A stretch of DNA of 64,000 bases from Synergistaceae bacterium. Lineage in GTDB: Bacteria > Synergistota > Synergistia > Synergistales > Aminobacteriaceae. Each line of letters starts with the position of its first letter. Positions within the stretch are counted from its first letter, which is position 1. The DNA is taken from NCBI GenBank assembly GCA_009783355.1, contig WRHH01000002.1, positions 91,762 through 155,761 on the forward strand, read 5' to 3'. The position numbers and the translations under genes are program-made. The notes below the pieces were generated by a model. That model searched no databases. It was not told where the DNA came from and saw nothing but the letters and a program-made list of their open reading frames with translations. Shown piece by piece: positions 37,813 to 47,931 of the stretch.

Positions 37813-40575
37813 ATGTCAAAGAAACAAATAATGATAATCGCGCTGTTTGTAGCAGCGGTAATGCTTCTATGCGTCACCGCGTCAATGGCCGCCGCGCCGG
37901 CTGTTCCCTGGGGAACCGCCACGGCGCGCGAGAATTTCCCCAAGCCGGTCGCTGATTGGTTTGAGAGAAACGTGTTCAGCAAGTTCACGGGCACAAAATC
38001 GGAATACTTCACGAACCCCAACGCGCCCTTCGACACCCCGTTCTTTTCCCCGCCATACCCCGCATGGATGTCAGGGGTAACCGGCACTCGCGTCACTTCT
38101 CAAGAAGATCTGATAAATTTTATCAAAGCTCTGCCCAAGACTTACATGCGCTGGGATTATGTCGGAAACGTCACCACCTACGATCTGGCTTCAGGAGTGT
38201 ACAGTCCGTTATTGAATTTTGGCTATCCTGTAGTGGTCTTCAGCAAGGGGCCTGACGGGCCGGTCTTCGAACCCTCAGAACTCAGGGCGCTAGGTAAGCC
38301 GATATACTGCATCAACGGGCCTATTCACGGCAACGAGCATTCGGGAGTCGAAGCCACTATCTCTACTATGAAGAGGCTCGCGAGCGACGAGTACAAAGTG
38401 CTCGACAATATTTCAGTAATAGTCATCCCGCGCGTGAATATTGACGGCTCATACTGGAACACCCGCGGCACAAACACAATTCGCGGGACAGCCCGCGGCA
38501 TGGACATGAACCGCGACGGCGCCATGTTTCTCGCCCCTCAAACGCGCCTAGTCCACATGATACACAACGCGTACAAGCCCCACATGGTCATTGAGCTGCA
38601 CGAAACCGCATGGCATACCCCGTCAGTTTTTAATGCGACGACGCCGAGCTGGCCGCAGCGGTATTACCCGAGCGGAGAATACGGAGTCGGCCCCACAGTA
38701 TCTATTGACGCAGTTGCCGTCCCCGTAGCAACCGGGCCCGACGTGGCGCCTCGCACAATGAATATTGGCGGCAACTATATGTATTACACAACGGGTATTA
38801 TTCCCACTGCCAACGAGTACCACAACACGCCGGACGCGGTATGGAACTGGCATAACAAAATGATCACGTATGTAAAGCAGCATTATGAAAGCCAGAACAT
38901 GTACGCCACGGACATTTCTGGTACGGAAAACGCCACGTATGCGCGGAAGTACGACGGCGTCGAAGTGGCGTCGGGCGATCAGATAATCAAGATGCCGGGA
39001 GATGTCCCGCAGTGGCTCACGTACTTCCTGTCCATACCGGATGAAGGTTACGGAAGCGACGCGATTGGGCTGAAACACGCGCTCTCGTATTTAACAGAAA
39101 TACCCGGCATGGGAAGCGGCGAAATGAAAATAAGGATGTACAATCAATTCCTCAGTCAACAGGCGCAAATGTTGTTCCTGTCTAAAAACGCGCAGGAGAT
39201 ACTGAACGACCTCGAAAACGCGTGGGAGGGGATGAAGAACGACCGCTCAAGCCTTGCTCTTTGGAACTGGCAGACGTACAGCCCGCAGAAGCAAAAAGTA
39301 TTAAATGTTGTCAGCGGCGATATAGTCGACGCTGATGACCCCAATAGAAGCCACTTCCACGAGTATACAATACCGTATGTCTGGCACAACCATGAAAGAA
39401 AAGCCGGTAAAACGGTGTCGCGCCCATATGCGTATATAATTGACCCCGAGCATGTCGCCAACGGAGAGAAGATCAACGCCGATCTGGCGGTATTCCGGCT
39501 TTCTTACACCGGCATTCCCGTCTATCGCCTGAGCAAAGGAGTCACGGTGACGGTAGAAGGCAATATCGTGGGCGATATTCAAGGCTTGTCAGTCGGCAAT
39601 ACTTTCACCTATAGCGCCGTACCGCAATTCGCTTCCTTCGACGTGAACGGCAACTACACCGGCGCCCCGGTGACATTTAACGAAGGGGATATTATGACCA
39701 CTTACCTCGGCGGCGAGTCGGGCCTTGGCAGCTCTTTCGGGCTCCAGTCGCAAAGGATAGTCAACGCGGTTGCCAATAACGTCAGCAAGACATTCCCCGC
39801 AGGTTCATATGTAATACCTGTAAGCGGAAATTTGACCAACAAGGCAAATCTGCACGCTATGTTTATTTTAGAAGTTCTGGGCAAACGAAACTTTGGCAAT
39901 ACCTACCACAGGTTCCGCCCGGGCAATTACTCTGAGGCTGACGCCGCGCAGGAGTGGCCGCATCCGTATCGCGAGCATTATTTCCCCGTGGCTACAGGCT
40001 CAAATTTCCCCGCGTACCGTTACATGCTCCCTGACTATGAGAATGCTCTGAGCTTAGAGCGGGTCTTCACAGCGCAGCCATTCATTAACGGCGCCAACTA
40101 CGCAGCGGGATATCCGGTCAACTTGTCCATCCTGAAAGGTAAAGGATTCAAATTGGGCGATATAGAGCAGATTGATTTCGGGTACCACTTCAAGGCGGAA
40201 GGGACGTCCTTGGACGAGCTGAACCCAATTGCAAAGCAGTTCTACGTGACGCTTCCCGCGAACTTCGAAGGCGTTGCATTGGCTGACTGGCGTCTCTACG
40301 ACTGGGGCAAAAAGGAATTTGTCAAGGTGAACCCGGATGTGTCAGAGACCAGCGGAGCTAAAATCGCGCGCGTTTCAGGCGCATATATCGGCGCCGAGGG
40401 CGACGTCATGCTCGTGGCCGCTGTGGAACATAATGATGACGACGGTTGCAAACACAACTTTAGGGAGTGGTGGGAGGAATATGGCTGCAACGCCGGATTC
40501 TCAATGCTCGCTATAGTCGCACTGGCAGGGCTTATGCTCTGTAGAAAACAGGGATTGGGGAAAAACAGGGATTAG
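37813..40575 (+). CDS. M14-family zinc carboxypeptidase-like surface protein with Synerg-CTERM
   Basis: A 920-residue exported protein. Signal peptide: MSKKQIMIIALFVAAVMLLC..SMA. Predicted zinc ligands are His172 and Glu175 (GPIHGNEHSGVEA) and His263 (VIELHETAWHT), with DMNRDG between them. Long accessory modules end in a tail GCNAGFSMLAIVALAGLMLC then RKQ, a textbook Synerg-CTERM. Eight further residues (GLGKNRD) are read through a GGGATTA-type heptamer array, which supplies the stop codon. AGGTG lies eight bases before ATG 37813; the frame extends upstream to 37705 without a ribosome-binding site. It resembles the 20.4 kb paralogue more than the 15.1/53.8 kb pair. Confidence 0.88.
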   Translation: MSKKQIMIIALFVAAVMLLCVTASMAAAPAVPWGTATARENFPKPVADWFERNVFSKFTGTKSEYFTNPNAPFDTPFFSPPYPAWMSGVTGTRVTSQEDLINFIKALPKTYMRWDYVGNVTTYDLASGVYSPLLNFGYPVVVFSKGPDGPVFEPSELRALGKPIYCINGPIHGNEHSGVEATISTMKRLASDEYKVLDNISVIVIPRVNIDGSYWNTRGTNTIRGTARGMDMNRDGAMFLAPQTRLVHMIHNAYKPHMVIELHETAWHTPSVFNATTPSWPQRYYPSGEYGVGPTVSIDAVAVPVATGPDVAPRTMNIGGNYMYYTTGIIPTANEYHNTPDAVWNWHNKMITYVKQHYESQNMYATDISGTENATYARKYDGVEVASGDQIIKMPGDVPQWLTYFLSIPDEGYGSDAIGLKHALSYLTEIPGMGSGEMKIRMYNQFLSQQAQMLFLSKNAQEILNDLENAWEGMKNDRSSLALWNWQTYSPQKQKVLNVVSGDIVDADDPNRSHFHEYTIPYVWHNHERKAGKTVSRPYAYIIDPEHVANGEKINADLAVFRLSYTGIPVYRLSKGVTVTVEGNIVGDIQGLSVGNTFTYSAVPQFASFDVNGNYTGAPVTFNEGDIMTTYLGGESGLGSSFGLQSQRIVNAVANNVSKTFPAGSYVIPVSGNLTNKANLHAMFILEVLGKRNFGNTYHRFRPGNYSEADAAQEWPHPYREHYFPVATGSNFPAYRYMLPDYENALSLERVFTAQPFINGANYAAGYPVNLSILKGKGFKLGDIEQIDFGYHFKAEGTSLDELNPIAKQFYVTLPANFEGVALADWRLYDWGKKEFVKVNPDVSETSGAKIARVSGAYIGAEGDVMLVAAVEHNDDDGCKHNFREWWEEYGCNAGFSMLAIVALAGLMLCRKQGLGKNRD

Positions 40576-40602
40576 GAAAAACAGGGATTAGGGATTAGAA
40601 AA
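40546..40602. repeat. GGGATTA heptamer array overlapping the gene end
   Basis: Repeated ACAGGGATTAGG and GGGATTA units begin inside the last codons of the M14 gene and continue past its stop. Confidence 0.65.
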
Positions 40603-40720
40603 GATAAAAGACATTAACCTCGAAATACGTGAACTATGACAGGAATTTAGATAACGCAAAAGGTTTTACGTGTAGGGGCGGCATTTTGCCGCCTCACTTT
40701 TGCTTTTCATTGAACATATC
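40603..40720. other. Intergenic stretch with palindromic hairpin
   Basis: No gene. GGCGGCA and TGCCGCC (40677-40693) form a hairpin followed by TCACTTTTGCTTTT, which may act as a weak terminator for the M14 gene. The same GGCGGC palindrome recurs in several intergenic spaces. Confidence 0.4.
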
Positions 40721-40840
40721 GGGGCTGTAACAAAAGCTGGCGGCAGAATGCCGCCCCTACAACATATTGTGCACACAATACCAAACAACCACTATATATT
40801 GTGGTTTGGCTAGCCAATATACTACTTTTGTTACAGCCCC
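40721..40840. repeat. MITE-like element, copy 2 (complete, 120 bp)
   Basis: The terminal inverted repeats are GGGGCTGTAACAAAAG and CTTTTGTTACAGCCCC. Inside are the nested palindromes GGCGGCAGAATGCCGCC, ATTGTGCACACAAT, CCACTATATATTGTGG and GGCTAGCC. Almost identical in inverted orientation to 63870-63990. From 40841 to 41125 there is no gene. Confidence 0.85.
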
Positions 40841-41125
40841 CTTTTGTTTTGGTGCTCCTTTTCATTGATCAATGATTAGAAAAAGATTTAAAACTTTAAA
40901 AACAAAGACGCTGGATTGCTTCACCGTAAAATGACGCGGTTCGCAAAGACGTGTAAATTAAGTCGCTTTTGTCTTTTTTTGCTTAACTTAACGACATTGG
41001 AGCGCATTCTTGCCTTCAACGGTCTAAACCCAATCCAAAAGTCTTTTCTTTGTTTAAATTACAATTTGCAATTTGTAAATTTTTATCGGGGAAATGAAAG
41101 ACAAAGAATTATTTACATTTTCAAC

Positions 41126-42076
41126 TTAACCTGTGTTTGCCAAGCTTTGTATATGTTCTATAGGCAAACCGGCGCTTTGGGCAATAATGTCAGGAGGTAT
41201 ACCGTTTGCCAAAAGTTTTTTTGCCATTTCTTCTTTGCCTTTTTCCATACCTTTTTCCATACCTTTTTCCATACCTTTTTCCATACCTTTTTCCATGCCT
41301 TCTTCTCTGCCTTTTTCAATACCTTCTTCTCTGCCTTTTTCAATACCTTCTTCCATGCCTTCTTCTCTGGCATAACGGATTGCTTTTTCTTCGTCGTAAA
41401 TCATTGAAAACATCACTTCCACCTCATTACCATGCATTTTCAAAAATTCGGTTAATATTCCTTCCTTAAGGCATTCTTCCACTGCGTTACGAATTGCATC
41501 AGCCAACTTCTTTCCTTCATTGAGACCTTCGTAGACTTTCGCTACAAATATGGAATAGCCTCTTAGATCCGCGTTCTTTTCCAGTAAATCCACATTCTTG
41601 CCGTAATTAATATTGACTACATTCACAATCAATTCTAATCCAGGCTGTTCATCCGCTTCCATGCCTAAAAACGCATCGGATAAACACATTACTCCACGAT
41701 TGGGGTATGGCTGTTTACCGTTGAATAATACATAAAATTCTGGTTTCGGCAGCTTTATCTGCTTTTCTTTATACAAAGCTTCCCCAAGCTCATTGTTGAA
41801 CTCGTAGAACATCAGAACGTATCGCAAAGAGCGTAGCGGCATGTTCTTGTTCAGCGTTGACTGATGCTCGATAATCACTACAAGTTTCCCTTCAATTATG
41901 AACGCCAAATCGTTACGCAATTTTGACAGTAATACATTATCCAATGTTTTTATTTCAACGGCTGTGCTTTTTTCATAGCTCCTGCCGGTGATATCGCAGT
42001 ATAGTTTCAGAGCTTTCTCCGGCGCTTTAAACAAAACCCTGAAAATGCTGTCCTTATACTCTCTGTTTGCACCCAA
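41126..42076 (-). CDS. PD-(D/E)XK Rpn-family nuclease / putative transposase
   Basis: A 316-residue protein starting MGANREYKDSIFRVLFK, the usual N-terminus of this family. Predicted metal ligands are Asp56 (RNDLAFIIEG), Glu70 and Gln72 (VVIIEHQST). PKPEFYVLFNG and LELIVNVVNINYG follow. Near the C-terminus is an extended run of four-residue units (MEKG, REEGIEKG) encoded by 12-bp tandem repeats, then GIPPDIIAQSAGLPIEHI, shared with the truncated copy at 19755. The start appears to be TTG 42076 after AGAGGCGGG. Such proteins promote recA-independent recombination in E. coli; the role here is inferred. Confidence 0.85.
   Translation of the reverse strand: MGANREYKDSIFRVLFKAPEKALKLYCDITGRSYEKSTAVEIKTLDNVLLSKLRNDLAFIIEGKLVVIIEHQSTLNKNMPLRSLRYVLMFYEFNNELGEALYKEKQIKLPKPEFYVLFNGKQPYPNRGVMCLSDAFLGMEADEQPGLELIVNVVNINYGKNVDLLEKNADLRGYSIFVAKVYEGLNEGKKLADAIRNAVEECLKEGILTEFLKMHGNEVEVMFSMIYDEEKAIRYAREEGMEEGIEKGREEGIEKGREEGMEKGMEKGMEKGMEKGMEKGKEEMAKKLLANGIPPDIIAQSAGLPIEHIQSLANTG
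41239..41370 (-). repeat. 12-bp tandem repeats encoding the MEKG tract
   Basis: About eleven units of 12 bp. Five consecutive ones (41239-41298) are CTTTTTCCATAC with one variant, and the rest are CTTCTTCTCTGC and CTTTTTCAATAC types. A multiple of three, so length changes keep the frame. Confidence 0.85.
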
Positions 42077-42116
42077 ACAACCCGCCTCTTTCTCTTTGGG
42101 ACAAGCTCCCTGTTAA

Positions 42117-42146
42117 GCGCGGGGCAATCCTTATTTCACCCCGCGC
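42117..42146. repeat. Inverted repeat between nuclease and RCC1 genes
   Basis: GCGCGGGG (42117-42124) and CCCCGCGC (42139-42146) form a strong GC hairpin without a following T-run. It might slow transcription from the RCC1 gene into the nuclease gene. Confidence 0.4.
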
Positions 42147-42220
42147 CCCTTTGGCGTTAATTATACAACACAAAAGCAAAGGAAAAAGCAATATAAACGA
42201 GGAACATAGTTTTCCAGTAT

Positions 42221-45200
42221 TCAATACTGATTTTTGAACATTAACGGAAGCAGCAAAAGCATGATTAGCGAATATCCATTGCCCGCGTCGCATCCGCCTG
42301 ACCTTCTTTTGGATTTCGAGTTGATGGTAAAGCTTACGTTGAATGATTGCGGAGCTATGTCGGCGCTGCCTGATACTGTTACGGTCGCCTCATACGTTCC
42401 TGCTGCAAGCCCTGTGTTCGGCATTATCGTGAAGTTGTCTCTTCCGCCTGCCGTTATGTCGGGTATTGAGGTTTTGCCGAGAGCGAAGCTTGATGCGTTC
42501 TTGCCGGATAAAGCAATATTCAGCGCTCCTGTTGCACTGGCGCCAATGTTGTTGACTGTCACAGCGTACGGATTCAGCACGCTGTAGCGTTCGGGAACCG
42601 TACCGAAATCCATGTCGGTCGCGGGATGGAGAGATATGCCGGAGGCTATGGATCTAACCGTAACGGTGAAGTCCTTGGTGAAATTTGCATATCTGAGCCT
42701 GCTTTCCACTCCGCCCCAAATCATTGCCGTGACGACTACCTCGCCCGTCGTTACGGCGGTCAGCTCGTCGTCCGTTATTGCCGCGCCTGTCGAGCCCGCG
42801 TCCTTGACGCTCCACATTATTTTCTTGTTGGTCGCGTTATCAGGAATCACCGTCCCCGTCATGGTAAGGGGCGTATTCACTATGGCGTTATTCGGCGCGC
42901 CGACTATGTCCGTCACCGGTACGAAGTTGACTATGTTCTCGTACAGCGCTGTCACCGTCAGGTCTTCCGTGATGCTGGAAATGTCGCTGTCCCAGCCAGC
43001 GAATATGCAACCTTCCTTAACCGGCGCGACAGGGTCTATAGCGGAAGAACCGTGTTCGATGCTTTGGCGGCTGAACTCAACGCCGTCAACCATGAAAATT
43101 ACGGTGTATACATTGATTTTGAACTGCGCGCTTACCGTCAGGTCTCCTTTTATGTTCGAGAATTCTTTATCCCAGCTGGTGAACGTAAATCCTTCCTTAA
43201 AGGGTTCGCCGGGGTCGTGCGCCGCGTTGCCTTGTTCCACGGGCTGGCGGCTGAATTCCATGCCATCCGCCATGAAAGTAACTGTGAAAACAGGGCTTGT
43301 AATGGCCTTGAATTGCGCTGCCACTGTCAGATCCGATATTATGTTGGAGTAGCCTTTATCCCAACCGACGAAAGTATGTTCTTGCATGGTCGGCACGCCG
43401 GGGTTATCAGCGGCGTAATCATGTTCGACGGTCTGGCGGCTGAACTCTGTGTTGTCAACCATGAAAACTACAGTGTACGAGGCGGATGTATCGTTTTTGA
43501 ATTGCGCAATCACCGTCAGGTTTGAAGCGACGTTGGAGAAGCTTTTATCCCAGCCTGTGAATGTATAATCTTGCTTGACCGGCATACCGGGGCTCATAGC
43601 CGCGCCGCCGTGAACAACGGTCTGGTGGCTTATCACAACGCGATTTGCTACGAAATACACGGTGTATGAGGCGGATGTATTGTTTTTGAACTGCGCTTTC
43701 ACCGTCAGGTTTGACTTGATATGTGAGAAGTTTACGTCCCAGCCGGTGAATGTATGACCTTCCCTCACAGGGTCAGCCGGAGCGGCAGCGTCCGCGCCGT
43801 ATTCCACAACCTGCAATTTGAGCACTGCGCCGTCCCAATTAATAAATGTTACGGTGTATTTATTGATATCGTACTGCGCTCTCACGGTCAGATTGGCTAT
43901 GATGTTGGAGAAACTCACATCCCAGCCTTTAAAGGTATGGCCTATCCTCGCCGGGGCCTCCGGGGCGGCCGCGCCCGCGCCAAAGGGTATAGATTGTATT
44001 CTAAGCACTTCTCCGTTCCAGTTGACAAAAGCCACGGTGTAGTAGTTGACATTGTACTTCGCGGTCACTGTCAGGTTTGTTGTTATGTTCAAGAAAACCT
44101 TATCCCAGCCCGCGAAGCTGTGTCCCGCCTTAGTAGGCGTCCCGGGATTAACGGCGTCAGAGCCGTGTTCGACGGTCTGGCTGTTGAACACAACGCCGTC
44201 CGATATGAAAACTACAGTGTATTCATTGATAACGAACAGCGCGTTCACCGTCAAGTTGCCGGTGATATTCGCGTAACCCTTATCCCAGTTGATGAATGTG
44301 TATCCCGTCTTGATGGGGATTCCTGGATCTTTCGCGCCGGCGCCGTGCTCGACTATCTGGCTGTCAAATACATAGCCGTCCGACATGAAAGTTACCGTGT
44401 AGTTATTAATTCTGTACTGCGCCGTCACAATCATGTCGCTCGCGACTTCGGAGAAATCACTATCCCACCCGGTAAAGACGTAACCCGGCCTCGCCGGATC
44501 CGCTGGCGCCGTAGCAGCAGTTCCGTATGGAACAGTATGCGTTTTAAGCACAGCTCCGTCCCAGTCCATAAACATCACGGCGTAGTTGTTGACGTTAAAC
44601 AGCGCGTTCACTGTCAGGTCGCCGGTGATGCTCAAGAAATCCTTATCCCAGCCGGCGAATGTATAACCCGTCTTGTTTGGCGCGCCGGGATCAGTTGCGT
44701 CGTTGCCGTGGTCGACGGTCTGGCGGCTGAACTCTGCGCCGTCCGACATGAAAGTTACGGTGTAGGAGTTGATTTCGTATAACGCTGTAACCGTCAGGTC
44801 TTTCGTGACGTTCGAGAAATCTTCATCCCAGTCGGCGAAGGTGTAGCCGATTCTCACGGGGTGAAGAGGCGCCGCCGCGGAGCCGCCGCTTACAACCGTC
44901 TGCGTCCCAAGTACGGTTCCGTCCCAGTCAAGGAAGGACACTTGGAAAGTTACCGCGGCGCTTACTGTGATGTCGAAGTCCTTGCCGAACCAGCTCAGCG
45001 CTTTATTCACCGGCGTTGGAATATACCGGGTCGTTGATAAGCCATCGCCCAGCTGTCCGTTGGAATTAGTTCCCCACGCAAAGAGGCTGTCGTCAGATTT
45101 TATGGCTATAGTGTGATTAGTGCCTGCGGAAACCGCTTCCCAGTTAGTATCAGTCCCCACTTGTTTGGGAGAGTTACGTTGAGTCGTCGTTCCGTCACCC

Positions 45201-46378
45201 AGATAACCAGACGCGTTACTTCCCCACGCATAGAGTGTGCAGTCGTTTTTTATGGCCATTGAGAAACTACTGCTACTATTTTTGCCTGCGGAAACTGCTG
45301 TCCAGTCGTTATCCGCCCCCACGCGCACTGGTGTGTTGCGGCTTGTCGCAGTGCCATCACCCAGCTGACCGCTATTATTCATTCCCCATGTCCAGAGGCT
45401 GCCGTCTGTTTTTATGGCTAAAGTGTGATTAGCGCCCGCAGAAACCGCCTTCCAGTCATTATCCGTCCCCACGCGTACGGGCATGTCGCGGCTTGTCGCC
45501 GTGCCATCGCCCAGCTGACCGTTGTTATTAACTCCCCACGCCCAGAGGCTGCCGTCTGTTTTTATGGCCATAGTGTGCTCATCGCCCGCAGAAACCGCCT
45601 TCCAATTTGTATCAGCCCCCACGCGTACGGGAGAGTCACGTTGAGTCGTCGTGCCATCGCCCAGCTGTCTGTTATAATTTGCTCCCCACGCCCAGAGGCT
45701 GTCGTCAGTTTTTAAGGCCATAACGTAACTACCGCCCGCAGAAATAGCCTTCCAGTCAATGTCCGTACCCACGCGCATAATAGTATTATAGGAACCGCCT
45801 GTGTTGCCTAAGCCCAGTTGTCCGTTGCCATTAGCTCCCCACGCCCAGAGGCTGCCGTCAGTTTTTATGGCAACTGTAAACTGTGAGCTCGCGGAAACCG
45901 ACGCCCAGTCATTTGCCGATCCCACGCGCGTGGGTGTACCTCTGTCAACAGAGTCGCCGATGCCCAACTGACCGTAAGTATTTCTTCCCCACGCCCAAAG
46001 GCTGCCGTCAGTTTTTATGCCCATGCTGAAACTACTGCCCGCAGAAACAGCTTTCCAGTCATTTCCGGACTGATCGCTTGGCACAGTTGCAGTAACGGTT
46101 ACTGTGCCCGCCGCAGTAGCGGTCAAGACATTGCCCGATAGCGCCGCGCCGGTTCCTCCGGCGTCCTTTATGCTCCAGATAATATCCTTATTTGTCGCAT
46201 CAGCCGGAATCACTGTTCCCGCAAGTGTAAACGGCTTGCCGATTGTTGCATTCGTTGATACGACGATAATGTTCTCCACCGGCACAAAGGCGGCGTTCGC
46301 CGCTCCCGGGTTGAAAATCAGAAAAAGACCAATTATAATTACAAGTGGCATCAATGCATTTTTCCCGTTATTTTTCAT
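42221..46378 (-). CDS. Secreted RCC1-propeller / InlB B-repeat protein with Synerg-CTERM (1385 aa)
   Basis: Signal peptide [24 protein letters not shown]. Then come an Ig-like BIG2-type domain ([13 protein letters not shown]...[12 protein letters not shown]), seven RCC1 blades, eleven InlB B-repeats and a second Ig-like domain ([12 protein letters not shown]). A choice-of-anchor-type beta domain ([14 protein letters not shown]...[11 protein letters not shown]) follows. The tail, [20 protein letters not shown] then FKNQY, fits Synerg-CTERM with Cys and a hydrophobic span, though the basic end is weak. It is the only RCC1 protein of the three with this anchor. GGAGG precedes ATG 46378; the longer frame is not supported. 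Likely surface-anchored adhesin or scaffold. Confidence 0.9.
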   Translation of the reverse strand: MKNNGKNALMPLVIIIGLFLIFNPGAANAAFVPVENIIVVSTNATIGKPFTLAGTVIPADATNKDIIWSIKDAGGTGAALSGNVLTATAAGTVTVTATVPSDQSGNDWKAVSAGSSFSMGIKTDGSLWAWGRNTYGQLGIGDSVDRGTPTRVGSANDWASVSASSQFTVAIKTDGSLWAWGANGNGQLGLGNTGGSYNTIMRVGTDIDWKAISAGGSYVMALKTDDSLWAWGANYNRQLGDGTTTQRDSPVRVGADTNWKAVSAGDEHTMAIKTDGSLWAWGVNNNGQLGDGTATSRDMPVRVGTDNDWKAVSAGANHTLAIKTDGSLWTWGMNNSGQLGDGTATSRNTPVRVGADNDWTAVSAGKNSSSSFSMAIKNDCTLYAWGSNASGYLGDGTTTQRNSPKQVGTDTNWEAVSAGTNHTIAIKSDDSLFAWGTNSNGQLGDGLSTTRYIPTPVNKALSWFGKDFDITVSAAVTFQVSFLDWDGTVLGTQTVVSGGSAAAPLHPVRIGYTFADWDEDFSNVTKDLTVTALYEINSYTVTFMSDGAEFSRQTVDHGNDATDPGAPNKTGYTFAGWDKDFLSITGDLTVNALFNVNNYAVMFMDWDGAVLKTHTVPYGTAATAPADPARPGYVFTGWDSDFSEVASDMIVTAQYRINNYTVTFMSDGYVFDSQIVEHGAGAKDPGIPIKTGYTFINWDKGYANITGNLTVNALFVINEYTVVFISDGVVFNSQTVEHGSDAVNPGTPTKAGHSFAGWDKVFLNITTNLTVTAKYNVNYYTVAFVNWNGEVLRIQSIPFGAGAAAPEAPARIGHTFKGWDVSFSNIIANLTVRAQYDINKYTVTFINWDGAVLKLQVVEYGADAAAPADPVREGHTFTGWDVNFSHIKSNLTVKAQFKNNTSASYTVYFVANRVVISHQTVVHGGAAMSPGMPVKQDYTFTGWDKSFSNVASNLTVIAQFKNDTSASYTVVFMVDNTEFSRQTVEHDYAADNPGVPTMQEHTFVGWDKGYSNIISDLTVAAQFKAITSPVFTVTFMADGMEFSRQPVEQGNAAHDPGEPFKEGFTFTSWDKEFSNIKGDLTVSAQFKINVYTVIFMVDGVEFSRQSIEHGSSAIDPVAPVKEGCIFAGWDSDISSITEDLTVTALYENIVNFVPVTDIVGAPNNAIVNTPLTMTGTVIPDNATNKKIMWSVKDAGSTGAAITDDELTAVTTGEVVVTAMIWGGVESRLRYANFTKDFTVTVRSIASGISLHPATDMDFGTVPERYSVLNPYAVTVNNIGASATGALNIALSGKNASSFALGKTSIPDITAGGRDNFTIMPNTGLAAGTYEATVTVSGSADIAPQSFNVSFTINSKSKRRSGGCDAGNGYSLIMLLLLPLMFKNQY

Positions 46379-46489
46379 TATTTGGCCTCCAAATTTTGGA
46401 AACATAATCAGCTCGTTTTTTACGTGAGCATTGATATGTTCTTAACTACATAATCGGTATGAATAAAGCTTAAAATAACTTCAACCAAT

Positions 46490-46522
46490 GAGAGCGCTAA
46501 TATCCGCGCTCTTCATTTTTTG
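46490..46522 (+). terminator. Terminator-like hairpin upstream of the 46595 gene
   Basis: AGAGCGC (46491-46497) and GCGCTCT (46506-46512) pair and are followed by TCATTTTTTG. No plus-strand gene ends here, so it is either an orphan terminator or a leader structure of the gene starting at 46595. Confidence 0.4.
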
Positions 46523-46594
46523 TGCTAAAATCTGCCGATAGGCATGAAGTGAAAATAATTCAAGTCAATAAACACTTTGTGAGGTAAAAGCGAT

Positions 46595-47797
46595 ATGAAA
46601 AGATTTATAATGTTTACATGTTTAGCGGTATTGTTTTTTAGTCTTTTCGTTGCATTCGCCGGGGGCGCTGACGCGCTTGCGCTCGAAGGGCAGACGCTCT
46701 TCATAGACAACGCGGCGGCGTTGGTTCCGCAGTCTTTGCGGGAAAAAGCCGAAGCCTTTATCGGGCAATGCCCCGGCCTTCCATCCGCTTTGATTTTGCT
46801 TGCAGTTTCAGCAGAAGAGCCCGGGGCGTGTTATGAAGTTTTTGAGCCCGTTCAAGAAGAAATTAAAGAGTTCCGCGAAAAAACGGAACTTTTGCTAAAA
46901 ACCATCGAAGAAGAAATATTGGTGGCAGAAGCTGCTGCAGAGGAATACGCAAAGTCCCTTCACCAGACTGCGATGTATAGCAATGGCGGCGCGCAAAATG
47001 TCGCGTACGTTGCAGACGAGATGGGTAGAATTCGCTACCTCGCGATGAAAGCTATCCTTGCGAACATGGAGGATGAGTTGTCTGTAAGAACAAGCATTGC
47101 CAAGTCAAAAAGAGAATTCCAAAAACTGGTTGACGCAGTTCCGAAGCTTCCGTTTGATTCCGGCGATGAAACAATGGAAGAGAGCTTAGATTATGAAACG
47201 ATAGGCTATATACATATGCAGCGGGATTATGAATGCAATTACGTCTGGCGCGAGTATATAAGAAAAGTTCATTCGCGTATTAAGGCAAAGCTTCTTGATT
47301 ACGCAGTCAAGACTGACGAATTATCTTTACAGTTAATGATGGCGCCAGCCCACGAGGCGCTTAAAATTGCCAAAGAGTATGTAAATGCGGCGCTAGAATT
47401 ACTTTCTCTGCCGTCCGAGGATATGCCGGAGGATTTAAAAGTGGAAATTGAGGACATGAAAGAAGAAATCAGGTTAATAAAGAAGCGCTACGGCTACAAA
47501 GTGTATAGAATCGCTTTGGACAAGACGAGTTACGTTCCCGGAGAGGCAATAACTGTGGAGGTATCCGGAGTGCTTGGGAATATTAATGAAGACCGCCCTT
47601 TCGTGGGAGTCTACGCGACCGGAGGAGAGCACGGGAAATATTTGTCCCGCGAAAATGTCAGTAAGGGCAACGGAAACTATCGCGTCGACGCGCCTATTGA
47701 GCCCGGCGAATACGAGGTGCGGGCGTACGAGAAAAGGAACGTCTACACCGACGATAACCTGATTATGAAAGCTGAGTTTACCGTAGCGGGACGGTAG
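46595..47797 (+). CDS. Secreted coiled-coil protein with one C-terminal Ig-like repeat (shortened paralogue)
   Basis: A 400-residue protein with a signal peptide (MKRFIMFTCLAVLFFSLFVA). A charged alpha-helical middle region (about residues 45-300, many EE/KK heptads) is probably coiled coil. One Ig-like repeat follows: YRIALDKTSYVPGEAITVEV...PFVGVYATGG...EPGEYEVRAYEKRN...FTVAG. The same architecture with six such repeats is seen in the gene at 49079. Directly after the stop, a different frame continues with the start of a second repeat, so the gene is shortened by a frameshift. TGAGGT precedes ATG 46595. The family is not recognised and no enzymatic motif is seen. Confidence 0.75.
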   Translation: MKRFIMFTCLAVLFFSLFVAFAGGADALALEGQTLFIDNAAALVPQSLREKAEAFIGQCPGLPSALILLAVSAEEPGACYEVFEPVQEEIKEFREKTELLLKTIEEEILVAEAAAEEYAKSLHQTAMYSNGGAQNVAYVADEMGRIRYLAMKAILANMEDELSVRTSIAKSKREFQKLVDAVPKLPFDSGDETMEESLDYETIGYIHMQRDYECNYVWREYIRKVHSRIKAKLLDYAVKTDELSLQLMMAPAHEALKIAKEYVNAALELLSLPSEDMPEDLKVEIEDMKEEIRLIKKRYGYKVYRIALDKTSYVPGEAITVEVSGVLGNINEDRPFVGVYATGGEHGKYLSRENVSKGNGNYRVDAPIEPGEYEVRAYEKRNVYTDDNLIMKAEFTVAGR

Positions 47798-47877
47798 ATC
47801 TTAAGGACGCATACGATATCGCTTTGGACAAAATGAGTTGTGTTCCCAGAGAAACGTTCACTTTGAGCATGATATAA
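47798..47877 (+). pseudogene. Frameshifted remnant of a second Ig-like repeat
   Basis: In a shifted frame the sequence reads VDLKDAYDIALDKMSCVPRE then TFTLSMI-stop, clearly the opening of the next repeat (compare AYKIALDKTSFLPGGTITV at 50.4 kb). The repeat is cut off after about 27 codons. A GAGCAT/ATGCTC inverted repeat lies at its end. Confidence 0.65.
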
Positions 47878-47931
47878 TGCTCTTGAGAAATCTGTCAAAG
47901 ACTGATATTTATGTATTATGGAGGCATTCAT

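Noticed and set aside
42117..42146. GC hairpin as a Rho-independent terminator
   Set aside because: There is no T-run on either side; listed only as an inverted repeat.
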